A stretch of 64,000 nt of DNA from Pseudomonas sp. JM0905a (GTDB lineage: Bacteria; Pseudomonadota; Gammaproteobacteria; Pseudomonadales; Pseudomonadaceae), in the NCBI RefSeq assembly GCF_014700075.1, contig NZ_JACXBU010000002.1:372001-436000 (forward strand), written 5' to 3'. A program made the translations under genes and the position numbers. A model generated the notes under the pieces. That model saw nothing but the letters and a program-made list of their open reading frames with translations, made no database searches and was not told where the DNA came from. Each line of letters starts with the position of its first letter. Position 1 is the first letter of the stretch. Below, piece after piece: positions 42,568 to 50,390 of the stretch.

Positions 42568-42602
42568 CCAGACCAGTTTTCAACCAATGCGAGGGACTCG
42601 CC

Positions 42603-43196
42603 ATGCAACTCCACGACTTCTACCTCTCTGGCAATTGCTACAAGGTCCGCCTGTTCCTTGGCCTGATCGGCCAGCCCGCCGAGCTACTGACCGTCGACTT
42701 GCCCAAGGGCGCGCAGAAGCGCCCGGAGTTCCTCGCCCTGAATCCGCGCGGACAGGTCCCGGTGCTGGTTGATGACGGCCAGCCACTGGTCGACTCCCAG
42801 GCCATCCTGGTCTACCTGGCGCGACGCTACGCAGATGCGCACTGGTACCCGCTGGACGCAGTCGCCCAGGCCCAGATCGCCAGTTGGTTGAGCCTGACCT
42901 CCAACGAAATCCACAACGGTGCGGCACGGGCCCGGATAGGACTGAAGTTTGGCCGCCCGATAGACCTGGACGACGCCCAGGCCCGTGGTCGCCAAGTGCT
43001 GGAACTGGTGGACGCGCACCTGGCGGATCGCGCCTGGCTGGTCGGCGAGCAGCCCACCATCGCCGACGTGGCGGTCTACCCCTACCTCGCCATGGCCGAC
43101 GAAGGCGGCCTGGACCTGGCGCCCTACGCGCACCTGAATGCCTGGTTCGAGCGCATCCGCGCCCTGCCCGGTTACGTCGAGCTGCCTCACTTCTGA
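42603..43196 (+). CDS. Glutathione S-transferase family protein
   Basis: A 197-aa GST. The thioredoxin-like N-terminal domain has SGNCYKVRLFLGL, NPRGQVPVLVDDG and the glutathione-contacting DSQAILVYLARRY. The helical C-terminal domain includes GEQPTIADVAVYPYLA. A Ser/Cys near the first helix (LSGNCYK) is the likely catalytic residue. GAGGG precedes the ATG. First gene of an operon with a flavin-type oxidase fold and an exported MBL-fold hydrolase, controlled by the divergent TetR gene; a role in detoxifying an electrophile is likely but unproven. Confidence 0.92.
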   Translation: MQLHDFYLSGNCYKVRLFLGLIGQPAELLTVDLPKGAQKRPEFLALNPRGQVPVLVDDGQPLVDSQAILVYLARRYADAHWYPLDAVAQAQIASWLSLTSNEIHNGAARARIGLKFGRPIDLDDAQARGRQVLELVDAHLADRAWLVGEQPTIADVAVYPYLAMADEGGLDLAPYAHLNAWFERIRALPGYVELPHF

Positions 43197-43213
43197 GGAG
43201 TCTGGAGGCCATC

Positions 43214-44140
43214 ATGAGCAGTCCGTTCCACCCTGGCGAACAAGCGATCCAGACCCGTGTCGGCGTGCGCGAGCAGGTAGAGGCCATGGGCAGCCGGATG
43301 ATCCGCGACCACATGCCGGAGCAGCATCGCCTGTTCTTCGCCCAACTGCCCTGGATGCTGGTGGGCAGCCTGGACAGCGACGGCCAGCCCCAAGCCTCCG
43401 TGCTGTGGGGTAAGCCGGGCTTCGCCCACTCGCCGGAACCCAGCCTGCTGCGGATCAACGCCCGCCCGGAAGCCGACGACCCGCTGGCCGCCAACCTGCA
43501 CAGTTCGGCACGCCTGGGCCTACTCGGCCTGGAACTGCCGACACGACGGCGCAACCGCATGAACGGCCCGCTGCTGGACAGCGACGGCGACGGCTTCGCC
43601 CTCGCGGTGCAGCAGTCCTTCGGCAATTGCCCGAAGTACATCCAGGCCCGTGACTGGCACTGGCACGACCGCGCCGCCGGCCCGCTGGAACAGGGTGATG
43701 GTCTCGACCCGCGCTGGCTGGAACTGGTCAAACGCAGCGACACATTGTTCATCGCCAGCCAGCATCTCGACCCGGAAACCGGCGGCGTCGACATCTCCCA
43801 CCGAGGTGGCATGCCGGGCTTCGTGCTGTTGGGCGAAGACGGCCGACTCTGGCTGCCGGACTACAGCGGCAACCAGATGTTCAACACCCTCGGCAACCTG
43901 TTGCTGGAACCTCGCTGCGGCCTGCTCTGGGTGGACTTCGCCAGTGGCGACCTGCTGCAACTGGAAGCCCGCGCGGAAATTCTCTGGCCCGGCCAGGACG
44001 GCTCGGCCGGCCTGCCCGACTTGCCCGGAGCCGAACGCCTGGTAGCGCTGACTCCGGGCCGCTGGCGCCTGCGTCGAAGCCGCCTGCCGCTGGGCTTCGA
44101 CAACACACGCCCCTCCCCCTTCCTGCCTCAAGGACATTGA
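43214..44140 (+). CDS. Pyridoxamine 5'-phosphate oxidase-like flavin-binding protein
   Basis: A 308-aa cytoplasmic protein with the split-barrel FMN-binding fold. FAQLPWMLVGSLDSDGQPQA is the first barrel strand pair, with SVLWGKPGF following. FGNCPKYIQARDWHW is conserved in this larger group of PNPOx-like proteins and differs from PdxH. RGGMPGFVLL and DYSGNQMFNTLGNL form a second barrel element. GGAGG precedes the ATG, 17 bases after the GST stop. The substrate is unknown; the operon suggests reduction or oxidation of a xenobiotic or stress metabolite. Confidence 0.85.
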   Translation: MSSPFHPGEQAIQTRVGVREQVEAMGSRMIRDHMPEQHRLFFAQLPWMLVGSLDSDGQPQASVLWGKPGFAHSPEPSLLRINARPEADDPLAANLHSSARLGLLGLELPTRRRNRMNGPLLDSDGDGFALAVQQSFGNCPKYIQARDWHWHDRAAGPLEQGDGLDPRWLELVKRSDTLFIASQHLDPETGGVDISHRGGMPGFVLLGEDGRLWLPDYSGNQMFNTLGNLLLEPRCGLLWVDFASGDLLQLEARAEILWPGQDGSAGLPDLPGAERLVALTPGRWRLRRSRLPLGFDNTRPSPFLPQGH

Positions 44141-44144
44141 TCCC

Positions 44145-45011
44145 ATGCGTCTACGTTCGTACTTCCTGCTGTTCCTGCTGGGGACCATCAGTGCGCTCGC
44201 CCAAGCCGAAGGGCTGCGCTTTTCGCTGGTGAAGACCTCCGAGACCGAAACCCTGGACGCCTTCACCGTGGCCGATGGCCAATGGACCGAGAAGGTGAAG
44301 GCCAACCATGTGGCGGTACTGATCGAGCACCACGCCGCCACCCTGCTATTCGATACCGGACTCGGCCGCCAGGTAGACAGCCAGTTCAGCGGCGAGATGC
44401 CCTGGTGGGACAAGCCGCTGATGCAGTACGGCGCCGTGACCCCGGCCCGCGACCAACTCGACAGGGACGGCATCCGGCTCGACCGCATCCTGCTCAGCCA
44501 TGTCCATTGGGACCACGCATCGGCGCTGGCGGACTTCCCCGAAGTACCGGTCTGGGCGCCCTATGAGGAGATCGAGTTCACCGAGATCGCCACGCCGCCG
44601 GCCATCCTGCCCAGCCAGTTCGCCCACGGCGTGAAATGGCGCCCCTTCACGTTCCTCCCCATCCCCTTCATGGGCTTCGAGGAAAGCCTCGACCTGTTCG
44701 GCGACCGTAGCCTGGTACTGGTGCCGCTCAGCGGCCATACGCCGGGTTCGGTGGGTCTGTTCCTGACCCTGGAGGATGGGCGGCGCTTCTTCTTCACCGG
44801 CGACGTCAGCTGGCGCCTGGAAGGTTTCACCGGCCCGAAGGAGAAGTTCTGGGTCAGCCGCAGGATGGTCGACAACGACCGTGAAGCCACGCGCGCCCAA
44901 CTGCAGAAAGTGCATGACCTGCTCCAGCGAGAACCCGGTCTGACCGTGGTTCCGGCTCATGATGCAGCGGTGCAGGATCGGCTCGGGTACTACCCGCAAT
45001 GGGTGCAGTGA
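44145..45011 (+). CDS. Exported metallo-beta-lactamase-fold hydrolase
   Basis: A 288-aa protein with a signal peptide (LLFLLGTISALAQA, cut near residue 21). The zinc motif HVHWDH is at 119-124, with later metal ligands in PLSGHTPGSVG, FTGDVSWR and VPAHD. The overall pattern is closest to N-acyl-homoserine lactonase-type or other MBL hydrolases, but the export signal argues for a periplasmic substrate. AAGGACATT precedes the ATG, 4 bases after the previous stop, so it is the third gene of the GST operon. The substrate is unknown. Confidence 0.88.
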   Translation: MRLRSYFLLFLLGTISALAQAEGLRFSLVKTSETETLDAFTVADGQWTEKVKANHVAVLIEHHAATLLFDTGLGRQVDSQFSGEMPWWDKPLMQYGAVTPARDQLDRDGIRLDRILLSHVHWDHASALADFPEVPVWAPYEEIEFTEIATPPAILPSQFAHGVKWRPFTFLPIPFMGFEESLDLFGDRSLVLVPLSGHTPGSVGLFLTLEDGRRFFFTGDVSWRLEGFTGPKEKFWVSRRMVDNDREATRAQLQKVHDLLQREPGLTVVPAHDAAVQDRLGYYPQWVQ

Positions 45012-45117
45012 ACGACCGACCATCGTCTAAATGCAAAAGTTGTAACGAAATGCTTTAGTCAAATTGTTGTAACAGGACGACCCGACCGACCTGAAAACCA
45101 ACGAGGAGACAATAACA

Positions 45118-46386
45118 ATGAGCAAAACCTCGCTTGCGCGAGCCGTGGCCCTGGCCGCGCTCGGCGCCAGTGTCACCCTGCCGGGCGTCGCCCAGGCCGA
45201 GTTCATCAAGGACAGCAAGGCCAGCCTGGAGCTGCGCAACTTCTACTTCAATCGTGACTTCCGCCAGGAAGGAGCCGCCCAGTCCAAAGCCGAGGAATGG
45301 GCCCAAGGCTTCCTCCTGCGTTACGAGTCCGGCTTCACCGAAGGCACCGTTGGCGTGGGTGTGGACGCCTTGGGCCTGCTCGGCGTCAAACTTGATTCCA
45401 GCCCCGACCGCAGCAACACCGGCCTGCTCAAGCGCGACCGCGAAACCGGTCGCGCCCAGGACGAGTACGGCGAGCTCGGTCTGACCGCCAAGCTGCGTGC
45501 GTCCAAGAGCGTGCTCAAGGTCGGCACCCTGCTGCCCAAGCTGCCGGTGGTTCAGTACAACGATTCGCGCCTGCTGCCGCAGACCTTCAAGGGCGGCCAG
45601 TTGAACTCCATGGAGCTCGACGGCCTGACCTTCGATGCCGGCCAGCTCAAGCAGGTGAACCAGCGCGACTCCTCCGACTACGAGGACATGACCATCACCA
45701 CCGGCGCCGCACGCGCCATCACCGTCCGCAGTGGCACCACCAGCGACAAGTTCAATTTCGGTGGCGCCAGCTACAAGTGGACCGACAACCTCGTCACCGG
45801 CTACCACTACGGCGAGCTGCAGGACTTCTACAAGCAGCACTATTTCAGCGCCGTGCACACGCTGCCACTGGCTGACAAGCAGTCGCTGAAGAGCGACCTG
45901 CGCTACGCCCGCTCCACCGACGACGGCACCAGCAACGTCGACAACAAAGCCTTCGGCGCCATGTTCACCTACGCCCTGGGCGGCCACGCCTTCGGCCTCG
46001 GCTACCAGAGCATGAGCGGCGACACCGGCTTCGCCTACATCAACGGCACCGACCCCTTCCTGGTGAACTACGTACAGATCGGCGACTTCGCCAACAAGGA
46101 CGAAAAATCCTGGCAGGCCCGCTACGATTACAACTTCGCCAGCATCGGCATTCCCGGCCTGACCTTCATGACCCGCTACCTGTCCGGCGACAACATCGAC
46201 CTGGGCGCGGGCCGCGAAGAAGGCAAGGAATGGGAACGCAATATGGACATCGCCTACGTATTCCAGGAAGGAGCGCTGAAGAACTTCGGCATCAAATGGC
46301 GTAATGCTACGGTGCGCTCCACCAACTTCGGCAACGACCTCGACGAGAATCGCCTGATCCTCAGCTACGTCGTGCCGCTTTGGTAA
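45118..46386 (+). CDS. opdQ: OprD-family outer-membrane porin (OpdQ-like)
   Basis: A 422-aa 18-strand porin for small nutrients. The signal peptide covers residues 1-28 (LAALGASVTLPGVAQA). DSKASLELRNFYFNRDFR begins the barrel as in all OprD proteins, and the chain ends in Trp after LILSYVVPL, the outer-membrane assembly signal (Phe is more usual). Assignment to OpdQ rests on gene order that I recall for PA3038, so the substrate is not established. GAGGAGA precedes the ATG. Two direct GTTGTAAC repeats, 27 bases apart, lie upstream at 45039 and 45066. A strong terminator follows. Confidence 0.85.
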   Translation: MSKTSLARAVALAALGASVTLPGVAQAEFIKDSKASLELRNFYFNRDFRQEGAAQSKAEEWAQGFLLRYESGFTEGTVGVGVDALGLLGVKLDSSPDRSNTGLLKRDRETGRAQDEYGELGLTAKLRASKSVLKVGTLLPKLPVVQYNDSRLLPQTFKGGQLNSMELDGLTFDAGQLKQVNQRDSSDYEDMTITTGAARAITVRSGTTSDKFNFGGASYKWTDNLVTGYHYGELQDFYKQHYFSAVHTLPLADKQSLKSDLRYARSTDDGTSNVDNKAFGAMFTYALGGHAFGLGYQSMSGDTGFAYINGTDPFLVNYVQIGDFANKDEKSWQARYDYNFASIGIPGLTFMTRYLSGDNIDLGAGREEGKEWERNMDIAYVFQEGALKNFGIKWRNATVRSTNFGNDLDENRLILSYVVPLW

Positions 46387-46401
46387 GTTCGCCCGGCTAT
46401 G

Positions 46402-46428
46402 AAAAGCCCGCCAGATGGCGGGCTTTTT
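46402..46428. terminator. Bidirectional intrinsic terminator
   Basis: AAAAGCCCGCC and GGCGGGCTTTT pair around AGAT with a T-run on the plus strand and an A-run on the other side. It serves the porin gene and the convergent amt gene. Confidence 0.9.
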
Positions 46429-46450
46429 CTTTGATCCTGCGTGCGAGTGC

Positions 46451-47659
46451 TCAATCCTGCGAGGTAGCCCCGATCTTGTGGATCGACAGGTCGGCGCCGT
46501 AGTACTCCTCTTCCTGGCTCAGGCGGATGCCCCAGACCGACTTGAGCAGGCCGTAGACCGCGAAACCGCCCACCAGCGCCACCAGCACGCCGACGCCGGT
46601 GCCGATCAATTGGCTGACGAAGCTGACACCACCCAGCCCACCCAGGGCCTCCTGGCCGAAGATGCCGCAGGCGATACCGCCCCAGACGCCGCACAGGCCA
46701 TGCAGCGGCCAGACGCCGAGCACGTCGTCGATCTTCCACTTCACCTGGGTGGCGGTGAACGCCCAGACGAACAGGGCGCCGGCAATCGCACCGGTGACCA
46801 GGGCGCCCACCGGGTGCATCAGGTCGGAGCCTGCGCAGATCGCCACCAGCCCGGCGAGCGGCCCGTTATGCAGGAAGCCGGGGTCGTTGCGGCCCACCAG
46901 CAGCGCGGCGACCGTGCCGCCGACCATGGCCATCAGCGAGTTCACCGCCACCAGGCCACTGACGCCTTGCAGGGTCTGGGCACTCATCACGTTGAAGCCG
47001 AACCAGCCGACGATGAGGATCCAGGACCCCAACGCCAGGAAGGGAATGTTCGACGGCGCAAAGGCCACCAGGCGGCCTTCTCGGTAGCGGCCATTGCGAT
47101 GGCCCAGCAGCACCACGGCGCCGAAGGCCAGCCAGCCGCCAACCGCGTGGACCACCACCGAGCCGGCGAAGTCATGGAAGCTCGCGCCGAAGCTGTTCTT
47201 CAGCCAGTCCTGCAGGCCGAAGTTGCCGCTCCAGATCATCCCCTCGAAGAAGGGATAGATGAAGGCGACGATCAGCAAGGTGGCGCAGAGCTGCGGGCAG
47301 AACCGGGCGCGCTCGGCGATGCCGCCGGAAATGATGGCCGGAATGGCGGCGGCGAAAGTCAGCAGGAAGAAGAACTTCACCAGGGCGTAACCATGGTCGG
47401 CGGCGAGCACGCTGGCCGGTTCCAGAAAGGTCACGCCATAGGCGATCCAGTAGCCGACGAAGAAGTAGGCCAGGGTCGAGATCGCAAAGTCGGAAAGGAT
47501 CTTCGACAGGGCGTTGACCTGGTTCTTCTGGCGCACCGTACCCACTTCGAGGAAGGCGAAGCCCGCGTGCATGGCCAGCACCATGACGGCGCCCATCAGA
47601 ATGAACAGAGTGTTGGAACCGTGGATCAGGGTTTCCACGGCGCTATTGAGGTTTTCCAT
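46451..47659 (-). CDS. amtB: Ammonium transporter (Amt/MEP/Rh family)
   Basis: A 402-aa inner-membrane channel with about 11 helices. Key Amt features are ALMHAGFAFLE-like MHAGFAFLEVGTVRQKN, DFAGSVVVHAVGG (conserved Asp and pore His), and the second pore His in GVWPLHGLCGVWGG. I chose the ATG at 47659, giving MENLNSAVETL; the open frame upstream starts at TTG. GGAG is 13 bases upstream, a long spacing. No glnK PII gene is adjacent, unlike the usual glnK-amtB pair, so this may be a second Amt copy. Confidence 0.92.
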   Translation of the reverse strand: MENLNSAVETLIHGSNTLFILMGAVMVLAMHAGFAFLEVGTVRQKNQVNALSKILSDFAISTLAYFFVGYWIAYGVTFLEPASVLAADHGYALVKFFFLLTFAAAIPAIISGGIAERARFCPQLCATLLIVAFIYPFFEGMIWSGNFGLQDWLKNSFGASFHDFAGSVVVHAVGGWLAFGAVVLLGHRNGRYREGRLVAFAPSNIPFLALGSWILIVGWFGFNVMSAQTLQGVSGLVAVNSLMAMVGGTVAALLVGRNDPGFLHNGPLAGLVAICAGSDLMHPVGALVTGAIAGALFVWAFTATQVKWKIDDVLGVWPLHGLCGVWGGIACGIFGQEALGGLGGVSFVSQLIGTGVGVLVALVGGFAVYGLLKSVWGIRLSQEEEYYGADLSIHKIGATSQD

Positions 47660-48014
47660 TGGCGAAGACAACTCCGGCAGCGAGGAAAAAAGCACCAAAG
47701 CGGTTCAGGTGAGGTTTTCTGCGCACCATCCTGAAGCCATACCGCACCGCAAAGGATCAAACCTGAATCCCGACTTGGTGCAGGCTGGCCAGCGCAGGCA
47801 AAATCCCGAACGGCGTTTCTCTTTGATTTTCATGAGGTTGGGCGCTGCTTTCGGGTCTCGAAGGGCCATCCAGGGCGCCCCGATCCAGCGCATTTCGCCA
47901 CAACCGCGCACCAGCCCGATGCAAGCGCTATACCAGCGGACGGAAGGAAATTCCGGGTGAACCTTGGACGAAGGCACCTACTCTTAGGCATTGAGTCCTA
48001 CAAGGAGAATCGCC
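47660..48014. other. Intergenic region with AlgU-like promoter
   Basis: This 355-base gap separates divergent amtB and elaB-like genes. A 90-codon minus-strand open frame (47705-47977) has no recognisable protein features and is not called. I searched by eye for a sigma-54 site before amtB and found no correctly spaced GG-N10-GC. The plus-strand part holds the AlgU-like promoter at 47959. Confidence 0.55.
47959..47986 (+). promoter_or_regulatory. Candidate AlgU (sigma-22/RpoE-type) promoter
   Basis: GAACCT-N17-TCTTA is close to the extracytoplasmic stress consensus GAACTT-N16/17-TCTGA. The transcript would start about 22 bases before the ElaB-like ATG. No sigma-70 pair fits better. Confidence 0.45.
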
Positions 48015-48329
48015 ATGCCCCGTAAGACCGCCGCCCGCGCCCAGGATGACCTGCTGGCCGACTTCCAGACCCTGGTCAGCGATACCGAGAAACTCCTGCA
48101 AGACACCGCCAGCCTGGCAGGCGAACAGGCCGACGAGCTGCGCCTGCAGATCCACGAAAGCCTCAAACGCGCCCGCGACACCCTCCGCGACACCGAGCAG
48201 AACCTGAAGGAACGCGGCCAGGCCGCGGTACAGGCCACCGAGGATTACGTCCAGGAGCATCCCTGGCAGAGCGTCGGCCTGGCTGCCGGTATCGGCTTCC
48301 TGCTCGGCCTTCTGGCCGCCCGGCGCTGA
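48015..48329 (+). CDS. ElaB/YqjD-family membrane-anchored ribosome-binding protein (DUF883)
   Basis: A 104-aa tail-anchored protein. The N-terminus is basic (MPRKTAARAQDD), the middle is an amphipathic coiled-coil-like helix (LVSDTEKLLQDTASLAGEQA; LKRARDTLRDTEQNLKERG), and the C-terminus has one membrane helix (SVGLAAGIGFLLGLLAARR). YqjD and ElaB bind stationary-phase ribosomes and localise them to the inner membrane in E. coli. AAGGAG is 7 bases before the ATG. It is first in a three-gene operon with YqjE- and YqjK-like genes. Confidence 0.9.
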   Translation: MPRKTAARAQDDLLADFQTLVSDTEKLLQDTASLAGEQADELRLQIHESLKRARDTLRDTEQNLKERGQAAVQATEDYVQEHPWQSVGLAAGIGFLLGLLAARR

Positions 48330-48331
48330 CC

Positions 48332-48721
48332 ATGAGTGAAGAAACCCCTTCCGCCCAGGAGGCGGGACGCGGCCCTTCGCCCAAACGCCTCAGCGCCTCG
48401 CTGCTCGGCCTGCTGCAAGGCCATGTGGAGCTGTTCGGCATCGAGTTGCAGGAACAGAAGGCCAACAGCCTCTACCTGTTGTTGTTCGGCGGGCTGACGC
48501 TGATTTTCGCCATGCTCCTGCTGATCGGGCTGTCCGGCCTGATCCTGGTCCTGCTCTGGGAGAACTGGCGTTTTGAGGCCCTAGGCGGTCTTTGCCTCTT
48601 CTACCTGCTGGCGACTATCTATTGCGGTGTGCGCCTGCGGGCGGCGGTGGATGACGAGGAATCGCCCTTCAGCGCGACCCTCGAAGAACTGGCCCGCGAC
48701 CGGGAGCGCCTGCTGCCATGA
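48332..48721 (+). CDS. YqjE-like phage-holin-superfamily membrane protein
   Basis: A 129-aa inner-membrane protein. An amphipathic start (LSASLLGLLQGHVELFGIEL) leads to two membrane helices (LYLLLFGGLTLIFAMLLLIG and GGLCLFYLLATIYCGVRL) and a charged C-terminus. This is the YqjE/holin_LLH-like pattern. It starts 2 bases after the ElaB-like stop and overlaps the next gene by 4 bases (ATGA), so the three are coupled. Confidence 0.88.
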   Translation: MSEETPSAQEAGRGPSPKRLSASLLGLLQGHVELFGIELQEQKANSLYLLLFGGLTLIFAMLLLIGLSGLILVLLWENWRFEALGGLCLFYLLATIYCGVRLRAAVDDEESPFSATLEELARDRERLLP

Positions 48722-49035
48722 GCCTACCGGAACTACCCCGCAATGCGAGCCGTCGCGACATGCGCAAGGCGCTGATCCGCCTGCGCCTGGAAATGCAGCG
48801 CCAGGAACTGCGACACGAGTCCCTGCTGCTGACCCAACCCTTGCGCCAGGCGCGGGAGTTGACCCGCAAGATGGACATCCCCCATGCCCCACTCTGGGGC
48901 ATCGCGGCGGTAGCAGCCCTGGGCTTCTTCGCCGCGCGCAAGGGCAGCCTGAAGCGCGGCCTGCGCCTGGGCGGTGCGCTTCTTCCCTTGCTCCAGGCGC
49001 TGTTGAAAGTCCCGCCGCGAGATGAATCCGGCTGA
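48718..49035 (+). CDS. YqjK-like protein with one membrane helix
   Basis: A 105-aa protein. A long basic helix rich in Arg/Leu/Gln (KALIRLRLEMQRQELRHESL) precedes a short membrane segment (PLWGIAAVAALGFFAARKG). It occupies the place of yqjK in the yqjD-yqjE-yqjK arrangement of enterics. Its start overlaps the previous stop. The role is unknown; the operon suggests envelope or ribosome-membrane function under stress. Confidence 0.75.
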   Translation: MSLPELPRNASRRDMRKALIRLRLEMQRQELRHESLLLTQPLRQARELTRKMDIPHAPLWGIAAVAALGFFAARKGSLKRGLRLGGALLPLLQALLKVPPRDESG

Positions 49036-49156
49036 CATCCAACCGGACGAAGGCAACTGGCCACATTCTTGCTACGGGTGAGCGGCCCGTCGCACCAGCC
49101 ATGGGCATCGACCTGCGCCGTGCGCAAACCCATGGCCTTCCAGCTAAGGAGTCAAC

Positions 49157-50329
49157 GTGATCGATGGGCAACCGCTCGCCTGCTTCCAGCCCTTCATCGA
49201 TACCGCCACCGGGCTGATCGCCGGCGTCGAGGCCCTGGGGCGGCTGCGCCAGCCGGACGGCAGCCTGCAATCGGTCGGCCCCCTCTTCCTCGACTCCAGG
49301 GCGTCCCCGACGGCCCTGCGCAGGCTCGACCGGCAATTGCGGGAAGATGCCCTGCAGCGCCTGCACAGCGCCCCGCCGGAGTGGTTCCTCAGCCTGAACA
49401 TTTCCCCGCGCTGGATCAGCCGCCTGCGTCCGGGCCAACCTCTGCCCAGCCTCAAGCAACTGCAGCGCTATGGCGTAGAGGCCGAACGCATCGTCTTCGA
49501 AATCACCGAACTGGGTGGCGCCAGCCAGCGCCTGGCGGAGGTGGTGGCGCGTTATCGTGCAGCCGGCGCGCGGATCGCCATCGACGACTTCGGCGCCGGC
49601 TACTCCCAGCTCGACCGGGTGCTGGCCCTGCAACCGGACATCCTCAAGCTCGACATGCGTCTGTTCCAGGCAGCAGCCCGTGGCGGCCCCAGTGGCGAAG
49701 TGGTGAAGGCCCTGGCGCAAATGGCCGAGAAGACCGGCTGCTGGATCATCGCCGAGGGCGTGGAAACCGAAGCCGAGCTGGATTTCGCACTGGAGTGCGG
49801 TGCCCGCTACGTGCAGGGTTACCTGTTCGCCGCACCGCGCCTGGAGTTCTTCGCGACCGACGCCTTCGTCCAGCGCTTCGCCCTGCTGCGCGACCGCTAT
49901 GTGCAGAGCAAGCTGGCCGAGCGTGCACGCCTGATGACACTGCGCCGCAGTCTCAACCAACTGATGGCGCGGCTGCGCATCTGGGCCGAAAGCGGCGCTC
50001 CGGCATCCAGCCTGGCCAGCCCCGTCGAATACCCCTGGCTGCTGCGCATCTACCAGTGCGACCGCAACGGCACCCAGATCAGCCCCAACCTGCAATGGGG
50101 GCCGGGTGGCTGGCAGGAGGACCCAAGCTATCTGGGCCACAACTGGTCCTGGCGGCCCTACTTCTACCAGCTGCTGGCCGAGGGCTGGGAAGAGCGCCGC
50201 CTGACCCTGTCCACGACCTATCGCGACGCCACCACCAACCAGTACTGCCTGACGGCCGGGCAATTCATCGACAACGGCCGCCGCCTGCTGCTGGTGGATA
50301 TCGACGCCGCCGGCCTGGCGAGGGACTGA
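49157..50329 (+). CDS. EAL-domain c-di-GMP phosphodiesterase with YkuI-type C-terminal domain
   Basis: A 390-aa cytoplasmic protein with no membrane segment. The EAL domain covers residues 1-235 and keeps the catalytic set: EAL at 25-27, Asn 81 (LSLNISPR), Glu 115 in [13 protein letters not shown] at 143-150, Lys 164, Glu 200 in AEGVET and Gln 220 in YVQGYLF. It should therefore be active. The last 120 residues ([47 protein letters not shown]) resemble the PAS/PDC-like YkuI_C domain, a probable ligand sensor. AAGGAG lies before the GTG start. A second frame running 49069-50358 is a shadow. Confidence 0.9.
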   Translation: MIDGQPLACFQPFIDTATGLIAGVEALGRLRQPDGSLQSVGPLFLDSRASPTALRRLDRQLREDALQRLHSAPPEWFLSLNISPRWISRLRPGQPLPSLKQLQRYGVEAERIVFEITELGGASQRLAEVVARYRAAGARIAIDDFGAGYSQLDRVLALQPDILKLDMRLFQAAARGGPSGEVVKALAQMAEKTGCWIIAEGVETEAELDFALECGARYVQGYLFAAPRLEFFATDAFVQRFALLRDRYVQSKLAERARLMTLRRSLNQLMARLRIWAESGAPASSLASPVEYPWLLRIYQCDRNGTQISPNLQWGPGGWQEDPSYLGHNWSWRPYFYQLLAEGWEERRLTLSTTYRDATTNQYCLTAGQFIDNGRRLLLVDIDAAGLARD

Positions 50330-50390
50330 GCCGCAGGCAGGCGCTTGGGTTAGAGTAGGATCTTCGGCCACTGAACGGCGAGGACAGGCC

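Noticed and set aside
42884-44140. Apparent 418-aa fusion running from the GST gene into the PNPOx-like gene
   Set aside because: The first third is an out-of-frame reading of the GST gene; the true start at 43214 has a good ribosome-binding site.
45039-45073. Two GTTGTAAC direct repeats before the porin
   Set aside because: Suggestive spacing of 27 bases, but the words are short and no known regulator motif matches, so I did not call an operator.
47660-47900. Sigma-54 promoter for amtB
   Set aside because: TGGC...TGC-like strings occur but none has the required GG-N10-GC spacing.
47705-47977. 90-codon minus-strand open frame in the amtB/elaB gap
   Set aside because: Trp/Arg/Cys-rich random-looking protein without a ribosome-binding site, overlapping the predicted AlgU promoter.
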